A stretch of 64,000 nucleotides of DNA from Mangrovicoccus sp049603835 (GCA_049603835.1 JBMYSZ010000007.1:62001-126000); one strand, 5' to 3'; positions 16,385-25,666 are shown, counted from the stretch's first letter. Made by a program: numbers and translations. The notes: generated by a model from the sequence alone, not told the origin.

Positions 16385-17394
16385 GTTTGCGTTCCTCGAA
16401 ACAGGCCAGTTGGTTTAAAGAGCAGGACAATCACCAAAATCACAAAACTGACCGACAGCTTATATTCCGTGCCCAATAGCTGCACCAAAGCTGATGGCTC
16501 TAACCCTTCCGGCATCAGATAGGTCAGGACCTTTTTCCACGCATAGGTCACCCCGACTTCTGAATAGGCGATGACAAAACCGCCGGCGATGGCCCCCACC
16601 GGATTACCCAGCCCACCAACAATCGCAGCCGCGAAAATCGGCAGCAGAATTTGGAAATAGGTGAATGGTTTGAATGACTTGTCCAGGCCGTAAAGGGTGC
16701 CGGCAATCGTAGCAAGCGCCGCAACGATCAGCCAGGTTATGGCCACGACACGATCCGGATTGATCCCCGATAGCAGCGCCAAATCCTCATTATCGGAAAA
16801 GGCGCGCATAGATTTACCCGCACGTGTATGATTGAGAAACCAAAATAGCAGCGCAACGACAAGGATCGCGGTGACAATCGTCAGCCCTTGGCTGGTTTTC
16901 AAAGCCAAGCCCTCGCGCAGACCGCTCCAAGCTTTGAAATCACGGGCGGAAATGATAAACCGCGCCCCGTCATTGAACTGTTGATCGCCCACACCGATGA
17001 TGAACCGCACCAAGCCATTCATCACGAACATAACCCCGATAGAGACAATCAGAAAAGTCGCGGGGGCGGCGCGCTGCGAACGGTAAAACCGATAAATCAA
17101 GTGATCTGTGCCATAAAGAAGCGCCGCGGTCGCCAAGATCGCAACCGGCAAAGCGAGCAGCGCGGTGGGAAGCGGGTAGATCGATATGCCCAAGGATTGC
17201 AGCGCCCAAGTGACCAAGATGGTCACCAAAGTGCCAAACGCCATCGTGTCCCCATGGGCGATATTGGTGAAGCGCAAAATCGCGAAAATCAGCGTGACCC
17301 CAAGCGCGCCAAGCGCCAGCTGTGCGCCATAGGCGGTGGCCGGGATCAAAACGAAATTGGCCAAAGCGACCAAAGCGTTCAGGAAATCGGTCAT
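16381..17394 (-). CDS. livH: Branched-chain amino acid-type ABC transporter permease LivH
   Basis: 337 residues from ATG 17394 (MTDFLNALVALANF), preceded by GGAG. The frame extends 10 codons upstream but these overlap the previous gene. Family motif LRFTNIAHGDTMAFG and the cytoplasmic coupling loop around INPDRVVAITWLIVAALATIAGTLYG are present. It forms the heterodimeric channel with LivM. It overlaps livM by 4 nt at its end and the cysteine-bearing secreted protein gene by 4 nt at its start. Confidence 0.94.
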   Translation of the reverse strand: MTDFLNALVALANFVLIPATAYGAQLALGALGVTLIFAILRFTNIAHGDTMAFGTLVTILVTWALQSLGISIYPLPTALLALPVAILATAALLYGTDHLIYRFYRSQRAAPATFLIVSIGVMFVMNGLVRFIIGVGDQQFNDGARFIISARDFKAWSGLREGLALKTSQGLTIVTAILVVALLFWFLNHTRAGKSMRAFSDNEDLALLSGINPDRVVAITWLIVAALATIAGTLYGLDKSFKPFTYFQILLPIFAAAIVGGLGNPVGAIAGGFVIAYSEVGVTYAWKKVLTYLMPEGLEPSALVQLLGTEYKLSVSFVILVIVLLFKPTGLFRGTQT

Positions 17395-17819
17395 TCCTTT
17401 GGCTCCGGATCCAATGTTTCGCAATTGCCATAGATGACGCGAGGGCGGCCCAGGCCTTTATCTGGTTCAGGCGTAACCATCAGCGTCATGGCACCGCCGG
17501 GCACTAGGGCGAGGTGATTTAGAACCAAACCGCCACCGGCTTTGATGTCAAAGGCAAAGACCCGAGTGGCGCCAGAACCATGGCTTTTGACGCTGACATC
17601 CGCCGTGCCATAAGTGGCGCGAAATTTCGGTTTGGCTTCTAAAGTGGTCCAGATCGTCAGATCACCTTCCAGCTCTTTACAGTCGAGCTCGTTTTCTGGC
17701 TCAAGAAAACAGACTTTTTCGAACTTGCATATTGCAACCGGGATTTTCGCGGTCGCTGCTGATAGTTGCAAAGGGCAAGCAGCCAATAAGCAGGCACTCC
17801 AAAAGGCGATCTGTTTCAT
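17391..17819 (-). CDS. Small secreted cysteine-bearing protein inside liv operon (paralogue 2)
   Basis: 142 residues from ATG 17819, which starts a signal peptide (MKQIAFWSACLLAACPLQL, cleavage near SAA-TAK). Mature cysteines lie in AICKFEKVCF and ELDCKE and near the end in YGNCETL. The pattern, size and terminal GNC/GSC motif match the gene just upstream, so the two look like diverged tandem copies. The ATG overlaps the upstream stop and the stop overlaps the livH start, each by 4 nt, so it is translated as part of the transporter operon. No known family was recognised. A periplasmic partner of the transporter is possible. Confidence 0.75.
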   Translation of the reverse strand: MKQIAFWSACLLAACPLQLSAATAKIPVAICKFEKVCFLEPENELDCKELEGDLTIWTTLEAKPKFRATYGTADVSVKSHGSGATRVFAFDIKAGGGLVLNHLALVPGGAMTLMVTPEPDKGLGRPRVIYGNCETLDPEPKE

Positions 17820-18208
17820 GTCGCTGTGCAACTCCCTAGATAACTGACCAAAACCGGACCAAGCGATAGATGAACAGAATATCGCGCGCTGCCATCCGCC
17901 CCCCAGCTGATCATTTGCGTCGCATTCGGCGTTTGGCCGATCCAAACCAATGAGGTGACATCATTGCCGGTGACATGGCCCAGGACCTCTTCGGCGGGGC
18001 TATAAAGCCAGGCTTCGTCGGGCTTGTCCCCGGTTTCCAGATCCAAACTGATAGCTGCCACATCACAAGGCTCGTCTTCAAAACACTCAACTGAAAATTC
18101 ACAATGAACTATTGGCCTGGCTTGAACATCGCTTGCGGCCGGCATGCAAAATGCTGCAAAAACAGTAAGTAGCGCGATGTTTTTAATGTGCTCTCGAATG
18201 TTACCCAC
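17816..18208 (-). CDS. Small secreted cysteine-bearing protein inside liv operon (paralogue 1)
   Basis: 131 residues from GTG 18208, the only start codon that keeps the whole signal peptide (MGNIREHIKNIALLTVFAAF, cleavage near VQA-RPI). This start overlaps the last 8 nt of livF and has no clear ribosome site, so translational coupling is likely. The mature part carries cysteines in VHCEFSVECFEDEPCD and a final LGSCTAT, mirrored in the next gene. Function unknown. Its place between livF and livH is unusual for such operons. Confidence 0.65.
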   Translation of the reverse strand: MGNIREHIKNIALLTVFAAFCMPAASDVQARPIVHCEFSVECFEDEPCDVAAISLDLETGDKPDEAWLYSPAEEVLGHVTGNDVTSLVWIGQTPNATQMISWGADGSARYSVHLSLGPVLVSYLGSCTAT

Positions 18209-18911
18209 CCAAAAAGCTCCGCCGCACATCGGGGTTGGCGAGCAAGGCCGCTCCTGTATCGCTGAACCGGTTACTCCCTTGCACCAAAACATAGCCTTTA
18301 TCAGCGATTTCAAGCGCTTGCCGGGCATTTTGTTCAACCATGAGGATCGATATCCCCGATCGCGCAACTTCGATGATGCGGTCAAACAGCTCGTCCATGA
18401 CAATCGGGCTGACTCCGGCAGTGGGTTCGTCCAGCATCAAAAGCTGCGGCTGGGTCATCAGAGCCCGACCCACGGCCACTTGCTGGCGCTGCCCACCGGA
18501 TAATTCGCCCGCATATTGGTGCCGTTTTTCCCGTAGAATGGGGAAAAGATCATAAACTTGTTCAATGGTCGGACGTAGGTCGTCACGGCGAAGGAAACCG
18601 CCCATTTCCAGGTTTTCTTCGACCGTCATAGAGGCAAAGATATTATGGGTTTGCGGCACAAAGCCCATACCCGCCGCCACACGGGCTTGTGGGCTTAATC
18701 GCGTGATATCCCGGCCGCCTAGCGTGACAGTTCCGGCCCGCAATGGCATCATCCCAAATACGGCTTTCATCGCCGTGGATTTCCCGGCGCCGTTGGGGCC
18801 AACAATCACCGCGATTTCGCCACGATCCACGGAAAGGGAGCAGTCATGCAGGATATTGGCACTGCCATATCCGCCGGTCATTTGGTCCGCTTGCAAGTAG
18901 CAACCACTCAT
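18201..18911 (-). CDS. livF: Branched-chain amino acid-type ABC transporter ATP-binding protein LivF
   Basis: 236 residues. Walker A GPNGAGKST, signature LSGGQRQQVAVGRAL, Walker B LLMLDEPTAGVSP and the switch His region SILMVEQNA are all intact. With LivG it powers transport through LivHM. It overlaps livG by 4 nt upstream. Confidence 0.95.
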   Translation of the reverse strand: MSGCYLQADQMTGGYGSANILHDCSLSVDRGEIAVIVGPNGAGKSTAMKAVFGMMPLRAGTVTLGGRDITRLSPQARVAAGMGFVPQTHNIFASMTVEENLEMGGFLRRDDLRPTIEQVYDLFPILREKRHQYAGELSGGQRQQVAVGRALMTQPQLLMLDEPTAGVSPIVMDELFDRIIEVARSGISILMVEQNARQALEIADKGYVLVQGSNRFSDTGAALLANPDVRRSFLGG

Positions 18912-19696
18912 ATCGCCGGATCCGAAGCGAGTTTGTTTTTCAAACCAGTGCCCAAATAGGCCTCGATCACCCGTTCATCGGATTTGATCTGGTCGATTGT
19001 TCCTTCGGCCAGAACTTTGCCCTCGGCCATGCAGATAACCGGGTCACAAAGGCGACCGATAAAATCCATATCATGTTCGATCATGCAAAATGTATAGCCG
19101 CGATCTTGGTTTAGGCGCAAAATCGCGTCGCCAATAGTATTCAGCAAAGTGCGGTTCACCCCGGCGCCGACCTCATCCAGAAAGACTATTTTCGCATCCA
19201 CCATCATGGTGCGCCCAAGTTCCAACAGCTTTTTTTGCCCGCCGGACAGATTGCCTGCCTTTTCTTCGGCCAAATGGTCAATCGTAAGGAATTCAAGGAC
19301 TTCGTCGGCTTTCTTCATATTGGCCCTTTCTTCCGCCGCAATGCGCGCCCGCCTGGTCCAGCTATTCCACAGGCTTTCGCCCGATTGATCCGCTGTCACC
19401 ATCATCAAATTTTCCCGCACGGTAAGGCTGTCAAATTCATGGGCGATTTGGAAGGTTCGGAGCAGCCCCTTAGCGAAAAGCTGATGCGGGGAGAGGCCGG
19501 TGATATCTTCGCCTGCCATAATGACCTTACCGGAGCTTGGTTTAAGATTGCCCGCGATAACATTGAAAAGCGTGGTTTTTCCGGCGCCGTTAGGGCCAAT
19601 TAGGCCGGTAATCGTGCCGGTTGCAATTTGCAAGCTGGCTCCATCCACGGCGCTGAAAGCGCCAAAGCGCATATGGAGATTTTCGACGGCGATCAT
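18908..19696 (-). CDS. livG: Branched-chain amino acid-type ABC transporter ATP-binding protein LivG
   Basis: 262 residues from ATG 19696 (MIAVENLHMRFGAFSAVDG). An in-frame TTG 13 codons upstream is possible but adds no family sequence; an AAGGAG lies 12 nt before the ATG. Walker A GPNGAGKTT, signature NLSGGQKKLLELGRTMM, Walker B IVFLDEVGAGVN and the LivG-type C-terminal tail (VIEAYLG) are present. The Walker B segment reads DEVGAG, where DEPxAG is more common; this proline loss also occurs in related systems. Confidence 0.94.
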   Translation of the reverse strand: MIAVENLHMRFGAFSAVDGASLQIATGTITGLIGPNGAGKTTLFNVIAGNLKPSSGKVIMAGEDITGLSPHQLFAKGLLRTFQIAHEFDSLTVRENLMMVTADQSGESLWNSWTRRARIAAEERANMKKADEVLEFLTIDHLAEEKAGNLSGGQKKLLELGRTMMVDAKIVFLDEVGAGVNRTLLNTIGDAILRLNQDRGYTFCMIEHDMDFIGRLCDPVICMAEGKVLAEGTIDQIKSDERVIEAYLGTGLKNKLASDPAI

Positions 19697-19777
19697 TCTT
19701 GGCAGACACTCCTTGTCACCCGGCGCCGCTAACAAAAGCCAGCAGCCCAGACAAGCCGGGCCGCCGGAAATTCACTG

Positions 19778-20962
19778 TTAACGATATTGTACCGTGGTGA
19801 TTTCGCCGCCTTTGATCTCGATTTCGCGGAAGCTGCCAGCGCTTTCGCCAGGGCCGATCAACTCCACATCGGTCGCGCCCACATAGTCGATATCACCGCC
19901 CTCGGCCAAAATTTTCAAAGCCTTACCAAGTTCGCCTGGCAAGATCTCTTCGCCCGGAGAATTGGCAATTTCGGTGATTTTCGATTTGTAATCGCCTGGC
20001 TCAACGGAGCCTGCGGCTTGCATGGCCAGCAAGATCAAGGACGCAGCGTCATAGCTTTCGCCAACATAAGGCGAGCTGCTGTCAAAGCCTGCGGCGCTGG
20101 CGATTTCCGCCATGATGGAAGCGCCCTCGCTGTCGGTGCCGGCCAATTGACCTGCCGACCCATCGATATCGGCACCGAAGGCCGCGGTCAGCTCAGATCC
20201 GATCATGCCATCGGGGAAATGGAACAGATCGAATGCGCCTGTGTCGAGTGCGGCACGGACAATGCCTTGGCCGCCTTGGTCCACATAGCCGGCCACGACC
20301 AGCAATTCGCCGCCAGCCGAAGCCAATGCGCCTACTTCCGCAGAGTAATCGGCTTTGCCGTCTTCATGCGGTGCAGATAGGGTTACACTGCCCCCGGCAG
20401 CTTCGAAGGCCGCGATGAAGCTATCAGCCAGGCCTTTGCCATAGTCGTTATTGGTGTAAGTCAGAGCGACTTCCGAGATGCCGCGATCTTTCAGAACATC
20501 GGTCATCACTTCGCCTTGACGCGCATCGGACGGCGCGGTGCGGAAAAACAGGCCGTTATCCTCGGCAGAGGTCAAGGCCGGGGAGGTGGCCGACGGAGAA
20601 ATCATAACCATGCCATTTGGGACGGCGACATTGGCAAGAACCGCGCCGGTAACACCGGAACAATCGGCGCCCATGATGCCTTTGATCCCGTCAGTGGTGA
20701 TCAAGCGCTCCGCAGCGGCAGTGGCCGCGCTGGCATCCACGCATGTGCTATCTGCACGCACGGGTGTGACGGTCATGCCACCCAAAAGCGCGCCGCTTTC
20801 GGAAACTTCGCTCATGGCCAGTTCGGCCCCGGCGGCCATGCCTGGGGTCAGGGATTCGATAGGACCGGTGAAGCCCAAAAGGACGCCCAGCTTGACTTCG
20901 TCGGCGGTGGCGCAGCCGGCAGTCAGGGCCAAGACAGCGGAGGCGGCGAGATATTTCTTCAT
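19778..20962 (-). CDS. livK: Periplasmic substrate-binding protein of the liv-type ABC transporter
   Basis: 394 residues from ATG 20962, preceded by AGGGAA. Signal peptide MKKYLAASAVLALTAGCATA-DEV. A cysteine lies near the cleavage site, but the -3 residue is Thr and the usual ATA-DEV signal peptidase I site follows, so a soluble periplasmic form is more likely than a lipoprotein. Type 1 periplasmic-binding fold: VKLGVLLGFTGPIESL at the start, GADCSGVTGAV and YTNNDYGKGLADSF in the middle. The substrate may be branched-chain amino acids or another amide. It is the first gene of the livK-G-F-x-x-H-M operon. Confidence 0.9.
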   Translation of the reverse strand: MKKYLAASAVLALTAGCATADEVKLGVLLGFTGPIESLTPGMAAGAELAMSEVSESGALLGGMTVTPVRADSTCVDASAATAAAERLITTDGIKGIMGADCSGVTGAVLANVAVPNGMVMISPSATSPALTSAEDNGLFFRTAPSDARQGEVMTDVLKDRGISEVALTYTNNDYGKGLADSFIAAFEAAGGSVTLSAPHEDGKADYSAEVGALASAGGELLVVAGYVDQGGQGIVRAALDTGAFDLFHFPDGMIGSELTAAFGADIDGSAGQLAGTDSEGASIMAEIASAAGFDSSSPYVGESYDAASLILLAMQAAGSVEPGDYKSKITEIANSPGEEILPGELGKALKILAEGGDIDYVGATDVELIGPGESAGSFREIEIKGGEITTVQYR

Positions 20963-21102
20963 GATAGATTCCCTGTAGGTCAGCATCCTATCAGCACGCT
21001 ACTGCCATGGGCGGCAAATGCAATAAGTGACATAGAATTTCCGTGATTGCAGCGGCCAGCCCCTCAAATCAGCCTATGTTTGGGTCCAAATAGGAGGCGC
21101 GA

Positions 21103-22209
21103 ATGCCGAGATTTTCGAAAGTACTGTTAGCTGTTGGGGTTTGGGCCTTTAGCGCTGTTGCGGCTATTGCATTGCCGAGCAGCCAGGGGCAGTTGCAGCT
21201 TGCAATCATGGCCGAAGGTTTGGACGAACCTTGGTCCTTCGGCTTTCTACCAGATGACGGGTTTCTGGTCAGCGAAAGAGCCGGGACGCTCAGCTATTCG
21301 CCAGGTGATGGCAATTTGCAACCAGTGCGCGGAATACCGAAAATCGCCGATATCGGCCAGGGCGGGCTGCTGGATATTCTAGTGCCTTCGGATTTCGCGA
21401 CGACCCGTCGGATCTATCTGAGCTATGCGAAACGGCAAAAATCCGGCCAAGGGACGGCTATCGGCTATGGGCGCTTGTCGGAGGATAATCGCCGTCTAGA
21501 GGGTTTTACCCAAATTTTCGAAATGGCGCCGGGTAGTCGCGGCGGGCGACATTTCGGCAGTCGGATTGTCGAGGCAACTGACGGGACATTATTCGTGACA
21601 TTGGGCGAACGCGGTGATCGGCCTGCGGCCCAGGAGCTAAGCAATCATAATGGCACAATCATTCGCATCACCAAGGATGGTCATGTGCCTGCGTCGAACC
21701 CCTTTGTCGGCCAAGCAGGCGCCCAGCCGCATATCTGGAGCTATGGCCACCGTAACCCGCAGGGCGCGGCTTTGGATCTGTCGGGTCAGCTTTGGGCGGT
21801 GGAACATGGGGCGCGCGGCGGTGATGAGGTGAACAAAATTCGCAAAGCGGCAAATTACGGCTGGCCGGTTATTGCTTATGGGCGCCATTATTCGGGTGCC
21901 AAAATTGGCGACGGCACGACAAAGCAAGGAATGGAACAGCCTGCTCATTACTGGGATCCGTCGATCGCGCCATCGGGAATGATGATCTATTCTGGGAAGT
22001 TATGGCCCGAATGGCGGGGCGATATTTTTGTGGGCAGTCTCAAATTCGACTATATCTCTCGTCTAGATGGCACGCCATTGCGCGAGCAAGAGCAGATCCA
22101 AAGTGATCAAACAATTCGGGTGCGCGATATCCGCGAAGCGCCGGATGGCACGATTTGGTACATTTCTGTTGGGGATGGTGTCCTCTATAAATTATCCCCA
22201 GCCCCTTAA
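21103..22209 (+). CDS. Periplasmic PQQ-dependent aldose sugar dehydrogenase-type protein
   Basis: 368 residues, signal peptide (cleavage near AIA-LPS) and a strong ribosome site (AGGAGG). It belongs to the glucose/sorbosone dehydrogenase family with a six-bladed propeller: LDEPWSFGFLPDDGFLVSER, GQGGLLDIL, SYGHRNPQGAALD, WAVEHGARGGDEVN and YWDPSIAPSGMMIYSG are conserved landmarks. The family uses PQQ and Ca2+ to oxidise aldoses or other soluble sugars. The HRNPQG motif and WxxEHG residues at the active site are present. It is a single-gene unit, divergent from livK. Confidence 0.9.
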   Translation: MPRFSKVLLAVGVWAFSAVAAIALPSSQGQLQLAIMAEGLDEPWSFGFLPDDGFLVSERAGTLSYSPGDGNLQPVRGIPKIADIGQGGLLDILVPSDFATTRRIYLSYAKRQKSGQGTAIGYGRLSEDNRRLEGFTQIFEMAPGSRGGRHFGSRIVEATDGTLFVTLGERGDRPAAQELSNHNGTIIRITKDGHVPASNPFVGQAGAQPHIWSYGHRNPQGAALDLSGQLWAVEHGARGGDEVNKIRKAANYGWPVIAYGRHYSGAKIGDGTTKQGMEQPAHYWDPSIAPSGMMIYSGKLWPEWRGDIFVGSLKFDYISRLDGTPLREQEQIQSDQTIRVRDIREAPDGTIWYISVGDGVLYKLSPAP

Positions 22210-22229
22210 AAATGCGGAACTTTTACAAA

Positions 22230-22250
22230 TTCCCCCTGACTTAGGGGGAA
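22230..22250 (+). terminator. Possible terminator after sugar dehydrogenase gene
   Basis: TTCCCCCT (22230-22237) pairs with AGGGGGAA (22243-22250) around a 5-nt loop, 20 nt after the stop codon. The T-run that follows is weak (ATCTGTC). A TTGACA at 22271-22276 further on may be the -35 of the next gene, but no convincing -10 was seen. Confidence 0.45.
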
Positions 22251-22347
22251 ATCTGTCAATTGCAGGAGGGTTGACAGCCGGTCGCAGAAACAGCACCACC
22301 CCTGAACAGCGTTAAAAAAGCGCGACATCAAAGGGAAGGGGATCCCC

Positions 22348-23718
22348 ATGACACAAGCTTGGAGTAAGTCCGATTGGCGGACAAAACCGCGCGTGCAGAT
22401 GCCCAGCTACCCCGATCAGGCGGAGCTGGAGGCCGTGGAGGCGCAGCTCGCGAAATATCCGCCCTTGGTGTTTGCGGGCGAGGCGCGGACTTTGCGGGCG
22501 CGTTTGGCCGAAGCGGCTGAAGGCCGGGCATTCTTGTTGCAAGGCGGCGATTGCGCCGAAAGCTTCTCTGAATTCGGTGCCGATCAGATCCGCGATACAT
22601 TCAAAGTCATGCTGCAAATGGCGATGGTTTTGACCTATGCGGCGAAAGTGCCGGTGATCAAAGTCGGTCGCATGGCAGGCCAATTTGCCAAACCGCGCAG
22701 CGCACCGACCGAGACCATTAACGGGGTCGAGCTGCCCAGCTATCGCGGCGATATTATCAATGACATCGACTTCACCCCCGAAGCGCGGATCCCGGATCCG
22801 AAGCGGATGTTGCAGGCCTATACCCAGGCGGCTGCCTCGCTGAACCTGGTGCGCGCTTTCAGTCAGGGTGGTTATGCGGATGTGAACCAAGTCCATGCTT
22901 GGACCATGCATTTCACTGAATCCGAGAAGGCGGAGCGCTATCGCGCCCTAGCCAATCGGATCACCGATACGCTCGATTTCATGAAGGCTGCTGGCGTGAC
23001 GCGCGACACGGCGCATACGCTGCAATCGGTTGAATTCTACACCAGCCACGAAGCCTTGTTGCTGGAATATGAAGAGGCGCTGTGCCGGATCGATTCCACC
23101 TCGGGGTTACCTGTTGCGGGGTCGGGCCATATGATCTGGATCGGTGACCGGACCCGTCAGCCGGATGGGGCGCATGTGGAATTCTGCAAAGGTGTGCAGA
23201 ATCCGATTGGTCTGAAATGTGGTCCGAGCACCGAAGTTGATGACCTTAAGCGGCTGATGAAGGATCTGAACCCGCATAATGAGGCGGGTCGCCTGACACT
23301 GATCGCGCGCTTCGGGGCGGGCAAGGTCGGCGACCACCTGCCGCGCTTGATCCGCGCCGTGCAAGAAGAAGGCGCCAAAGTTGTTTGGAGCTGCGACCCG
23401 ATGCATGGCAACACCATCAAAGCGGCTAATGGCCTCAAAACCCGTCCCTTCGACTCGGTGCTGCAAGAGGTACAAGAATTCTTTGCCATCCATAACGCCG
23501 AAGGCACAATCCCTGGCGGTGTGCATTTCGAAATGACTGGCCAAGACGTGACCGAATGCACTGGCGGTGTTCGTGCGGTGACAGAGGCGGATCTTTCTTC
23601 GCGCTATCACACGGCCTGCGACCCGCGTTTGAACGCCAACCAGTCCTTGGAACTGGCCTTCTTGGTGGCTGAGCAGCTCTCAAGCCGGGTTTCGGCAGCG
23701 CAAGCCGCAGCGGAATAA
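22348..23718 (+). CDS. aroG: 3-Deoxy-7-phosphoheptulonate synthase, class II
   Basis: First step of the shikimate pathway: condenses PEP and erythrose-4-phosphate. 456 residues, of the plant-like class II type rather than E. coli AroFGH. Signature stretches: FLLQGGDCAESFSEF, KVGRMAGQFAKPRS, IDFTPEARIPDPKRMLQAY, SHEALLLEYEEAL, GLKCGPSTEVDDL, VWSCDPMHGNT and GVHFEMTGQDVTECTGG, which include the metal-binding Cys, His and Glu residues. Single-gene unit with its own strong terminator. Confidence 0.96.
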   Translation: MTQAWSKSDWRTKPRVQMPSYPDQAELEAVEAQLAKYPPLVFAGEARTLRARLAEAAEGRAFLLQGGDCAESFSEFGADQIRDTFKVMLQMAMVLTYAAKVPVIKVGRMAGQFAKPRSAPTETINGVELPSYRGDIINDIDFTPEARIPDPKRMLQAYTQAAASLNLVRAFSQGGYADVNQVHAWTMHFTESEKAERYRALANRITDTLDFMKAAGVTRDTAHTLQSVEFYTSHEALLLEYEEALCRIDSTSGLPVAGSGHMIWIGDRTRQPDGAHVEFCKGVQNPIGLKCGPSTEVDDLKRLMKDLNPHNEAGRLTLIARFGAGKVGDHLPRLIRAVQEEGAKVVWSCDPMHGNTIKAANGLKTRPFDSVLQEVQEFFAIHNAEGTIPGGVHFEMTGQDVTECTGGVRAVTEADLSSRYHTACDPRLNANQSLELAFLVAEQLSSRVSAAQAAAE

Positions 23719-23749
23719 AAACCGCGCCTTTTTAAGGTTAGCGAAATCA

Positions 23750-23788
23750 AAACACCGCATAGAGCATTCTATGCGGTGTTTATTTTTG
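23750..23788 (+). terminator. Rho-independent terminator after DAHP synthase gene
   Basis: A perfect 12-bp stem, AACACCGCATAG (23751-23762) with CTATGCGGTGTT (23769-23780), has a 6-nt loop and is followed by TATTTTTG. An A-rich left flank lets it also serve the converging PAS gene in part. Confidence 0.9.
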
Positions 23789-23828
23789 TCTAAAACAAAT
23801 TTTAGAGGATGGGCCGAAAAAAAACGGC

Positions 23829-24623
23829 TTAATCCTCGGTTTGAACCACTTTCAGCCAGGGCACACCGGTTGCCTTCAGCTGATTGCCTTCAATCTCATC
23901 CGCGGTTTCCGGTTGCTTCGGCTCGATGCGCGGTTCACGCACTGGGCGCTCAAACAGGGCTTTCGGCTCTGCGAAACCTTCGGGCGCGTCATTGCCGCTT
24001 GTGCTATCTGTTGCGCCGATTTCTTCCATTTCGCGGACCGCTGCCGGGATTTCCGGACGGGTGGTGCCAGCGATCGGGGTCACAAGCGGCTCGACTTCCA
24101 TATGGCTGACGGTGAAGCGGCGCGGCGTGCGGCCGATATCGCCTTCATAGACCAGAACACCCAAAGCCCGGCTGATATCACCCAGATCGCTTTTCAGCGG
24201 CAGGATCAGCAAAGAGGCTTCGTTTTCCGGCTTGCCGATGCCTGCTTCGGCGACCAAGCGGAAGCGCGCGATAGCGGGTTCTTCAAACACATGTTCCAGC
24301 GCATCAGAAATCTGACGGCGTGCATCTGGCACAAAGAAAGAGGTCAGCGGCATGCCGCGCACTTCCATACCCATCAGGTCATTGAGATGCATACCCGCCA
24401 AACGGAACCGCGCCATTCCCGGTGCGATGCGTTCCAGGATAAAGGCAAATTCCAATGACTTGTCGATCCCGCGAGGATCCACCTCGGAGCGCGACGGCAC
24501 AACGCGACCTGCGCGCAGGCCCTGCCAATATGCTTCTACAGTCGAAAGCGCTGAATGCTGCATAGTATTACGATAACGTTTTAACGAAACGATATTTGCT
24601 TCGGTTTTTTGATCCTGCGACAT
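23829..24623 (-). CDS. PAS-domain protein (PAS_5 family), role unknown
   Basis: 264 residues, cytoplasmic. Residues about 25-165 form the PAS_5-type domain common in Rhodobacterales: STVEAYWQGLRAGRVVPSRSEVDPRGIDKSLEFAFILERIAPG, then RLAGMHLNDLMGMEVRGMPLTSFF. The C-terminal part after about 180 is acidic and proline-rich with no fold seen. There is no output domain, so it may work by protein contact. ATG 24623 has GAGGGTGG upstream. Converges on aroG. Confidence 0.85.
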   Translation of the reverse strand: MSQDQKTEANIVSLKRYRNTMQHSALSTVEAYWQGLRAGRVVPSRSEVDPRGIDKSLEFAFILERIAPGMARFRLAGMHLNDLMGMEVRGMPLTSFFVPDARRQISDALEHVFEEPAIARFRLVAEAGIGKPENEASLLILPLKSDLGDISRALGVLVYEGDIGRTPRRFTVSHMEVEPLVTPIAGTTRPEIPAAVREMEEIGATDSTSGNDAPEGFAEPKALFERPVREPRIEPKQPETADEIEGNQLKATGVPWLKVVQTED

Positions 24624-24772
24624 GGTCCACCCTCATAACCATACTCGAAACTACACTGGTTTCCACCCAGATCGAAGGCCTTGCGTTGCGTCCGTCCTTG
24701 GCGTCTACCTTTTCTGCAATCTCGCATAAATTCGAGATAAAGGGAGTCGATAATGGGTACATTGGTTAACCT

Positions 24773-25660
24773 ATGGCAATAGTATCGATGACGGGTTTCG
24801 CGTCGCAAGAGCTTAGTTCCACATCCATAAGATGGCAGTGGGATATACGTTCGGTCAATGGTCGAGGCTTGGAAATCAAGCTAAGATTACCTGACGGGAT
24901 GGAGTTTTTGGACCCAATTCTGCGACATGACCTTAGGACTGTCGCGAAACGCGGGACAATCACAGTTTCCCTGAAAAAATCACGGGTTGCGGCTGGATTG
25001 GCGGCTGAAGCGGATGGGGGCGATTATGGTGAATTGCTGCGTCAGGCGGCGAGATTGCAGGATATCGCGGAGGAGGCCGGGATAGGTCTGGCCCCCCTGA
25101 GTATTGCCGAAATTTTGCGCGGGGATTTGGCCTCATCACCCTCTGAGGAGCTAAGCGAAATTGACCGGGATCTGGTGCTTTCAGGGTTAACAGAACTCCT
25201 AAAAAACTTTGCCAATATGCGCGAAAACGAGGGCAAAGTGCTTCTGAAGGTCCTGACCGAGCAGCTACAACGCATCGAATCCCTTATTTCACAGGCTCGG
25301 AAAATCGATCTTGAGCGATCGGAGGCGCGCCGAGTATCACTAAAATCCGCCCTAAATCGCGTGATGGAGGCCGCGCCAGAAATTTCCGAGAATCGGCTTG
25401 AACAGGAACTCGCCCTTATCGCGGTGAAAGCCGATATCAGCGAAGAGCTGGATCGGCTCGACGCACATGTAGCGGCGGCGCGGCAGATGTTGCAGTCTGG
25501 GGATCCGGTGGGGCGGAAATTGGATTTCCTTTCGCAAGAATTTAACCGCGAGGCCAATACGCTTTGCGCCAAGGCACAGTATGCGCCTCTCACCCAGATC
25601 GGGCTTGACCTCAAAGCCGTCATCGATCAACTCCGGGAACAAGTTCAAAACGTGGAGTAA
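24773..25660 (+). CDS. yicC: YicC-family endoribonuclease
   Basis: 295 residues. N-terminal family motif VSMTGFASQE, then WDIRSVNGRGLEIKLRLP, and the C-terminal half with EELDRLDAHV, DPVGRKLDFLSQEFNREANTLCAKA. YicC-like proteins are metal-dependent RNases shown in E. coli to influence RyhB decay. The start has no clear Shine-Dalgarno site. It is the first gene of a run with gmk (6 nt gap), a gamma carbonic anhydrase and metC; the pairing with gmk is common in proteobacteria. Confidence 0.93.
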   Translation: MAIVSMTGFASQELSSTSIRWQWDIRSVNGRGLEIKLRLPDGMEFLDPILRHDLRTVAKRGTITVSLKKSRVAAGLAAEADGGDYGELLRQAARLQDIAEEAGIGLAPLSIAEILRGDLASSPSEELSEIDRDLVLSGLTELLKNFANMRENEGKVLLKVLTEQLQRIESLISQARKIDLERSEARRVSLKSALNRVMEAAPEISENRLEQELALIAVKADISEELDRLDAHVAAARQMLQSGDPVGRKLDFLSQEFNREANTLCAKAQYAPLTQIGLDLKAVIDQLREQVQNVE

Positions 25661-25666
25661 CCACGC

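Noticed and set aside
20900..20962. LivK as a lipoprotein
   Set aside because: A cysteine is present near the signal cleavage site, but the -3 residue is Thr and a normal signal peptidase I site follows directly.
22271..22299. Sigma-70 promoter before the DAHP synthase gene
   Set aside because: TTGACA is present, but at 16-18 nt spacing only GC-rich words (CACCAC) are found, so no -10 can be supported.
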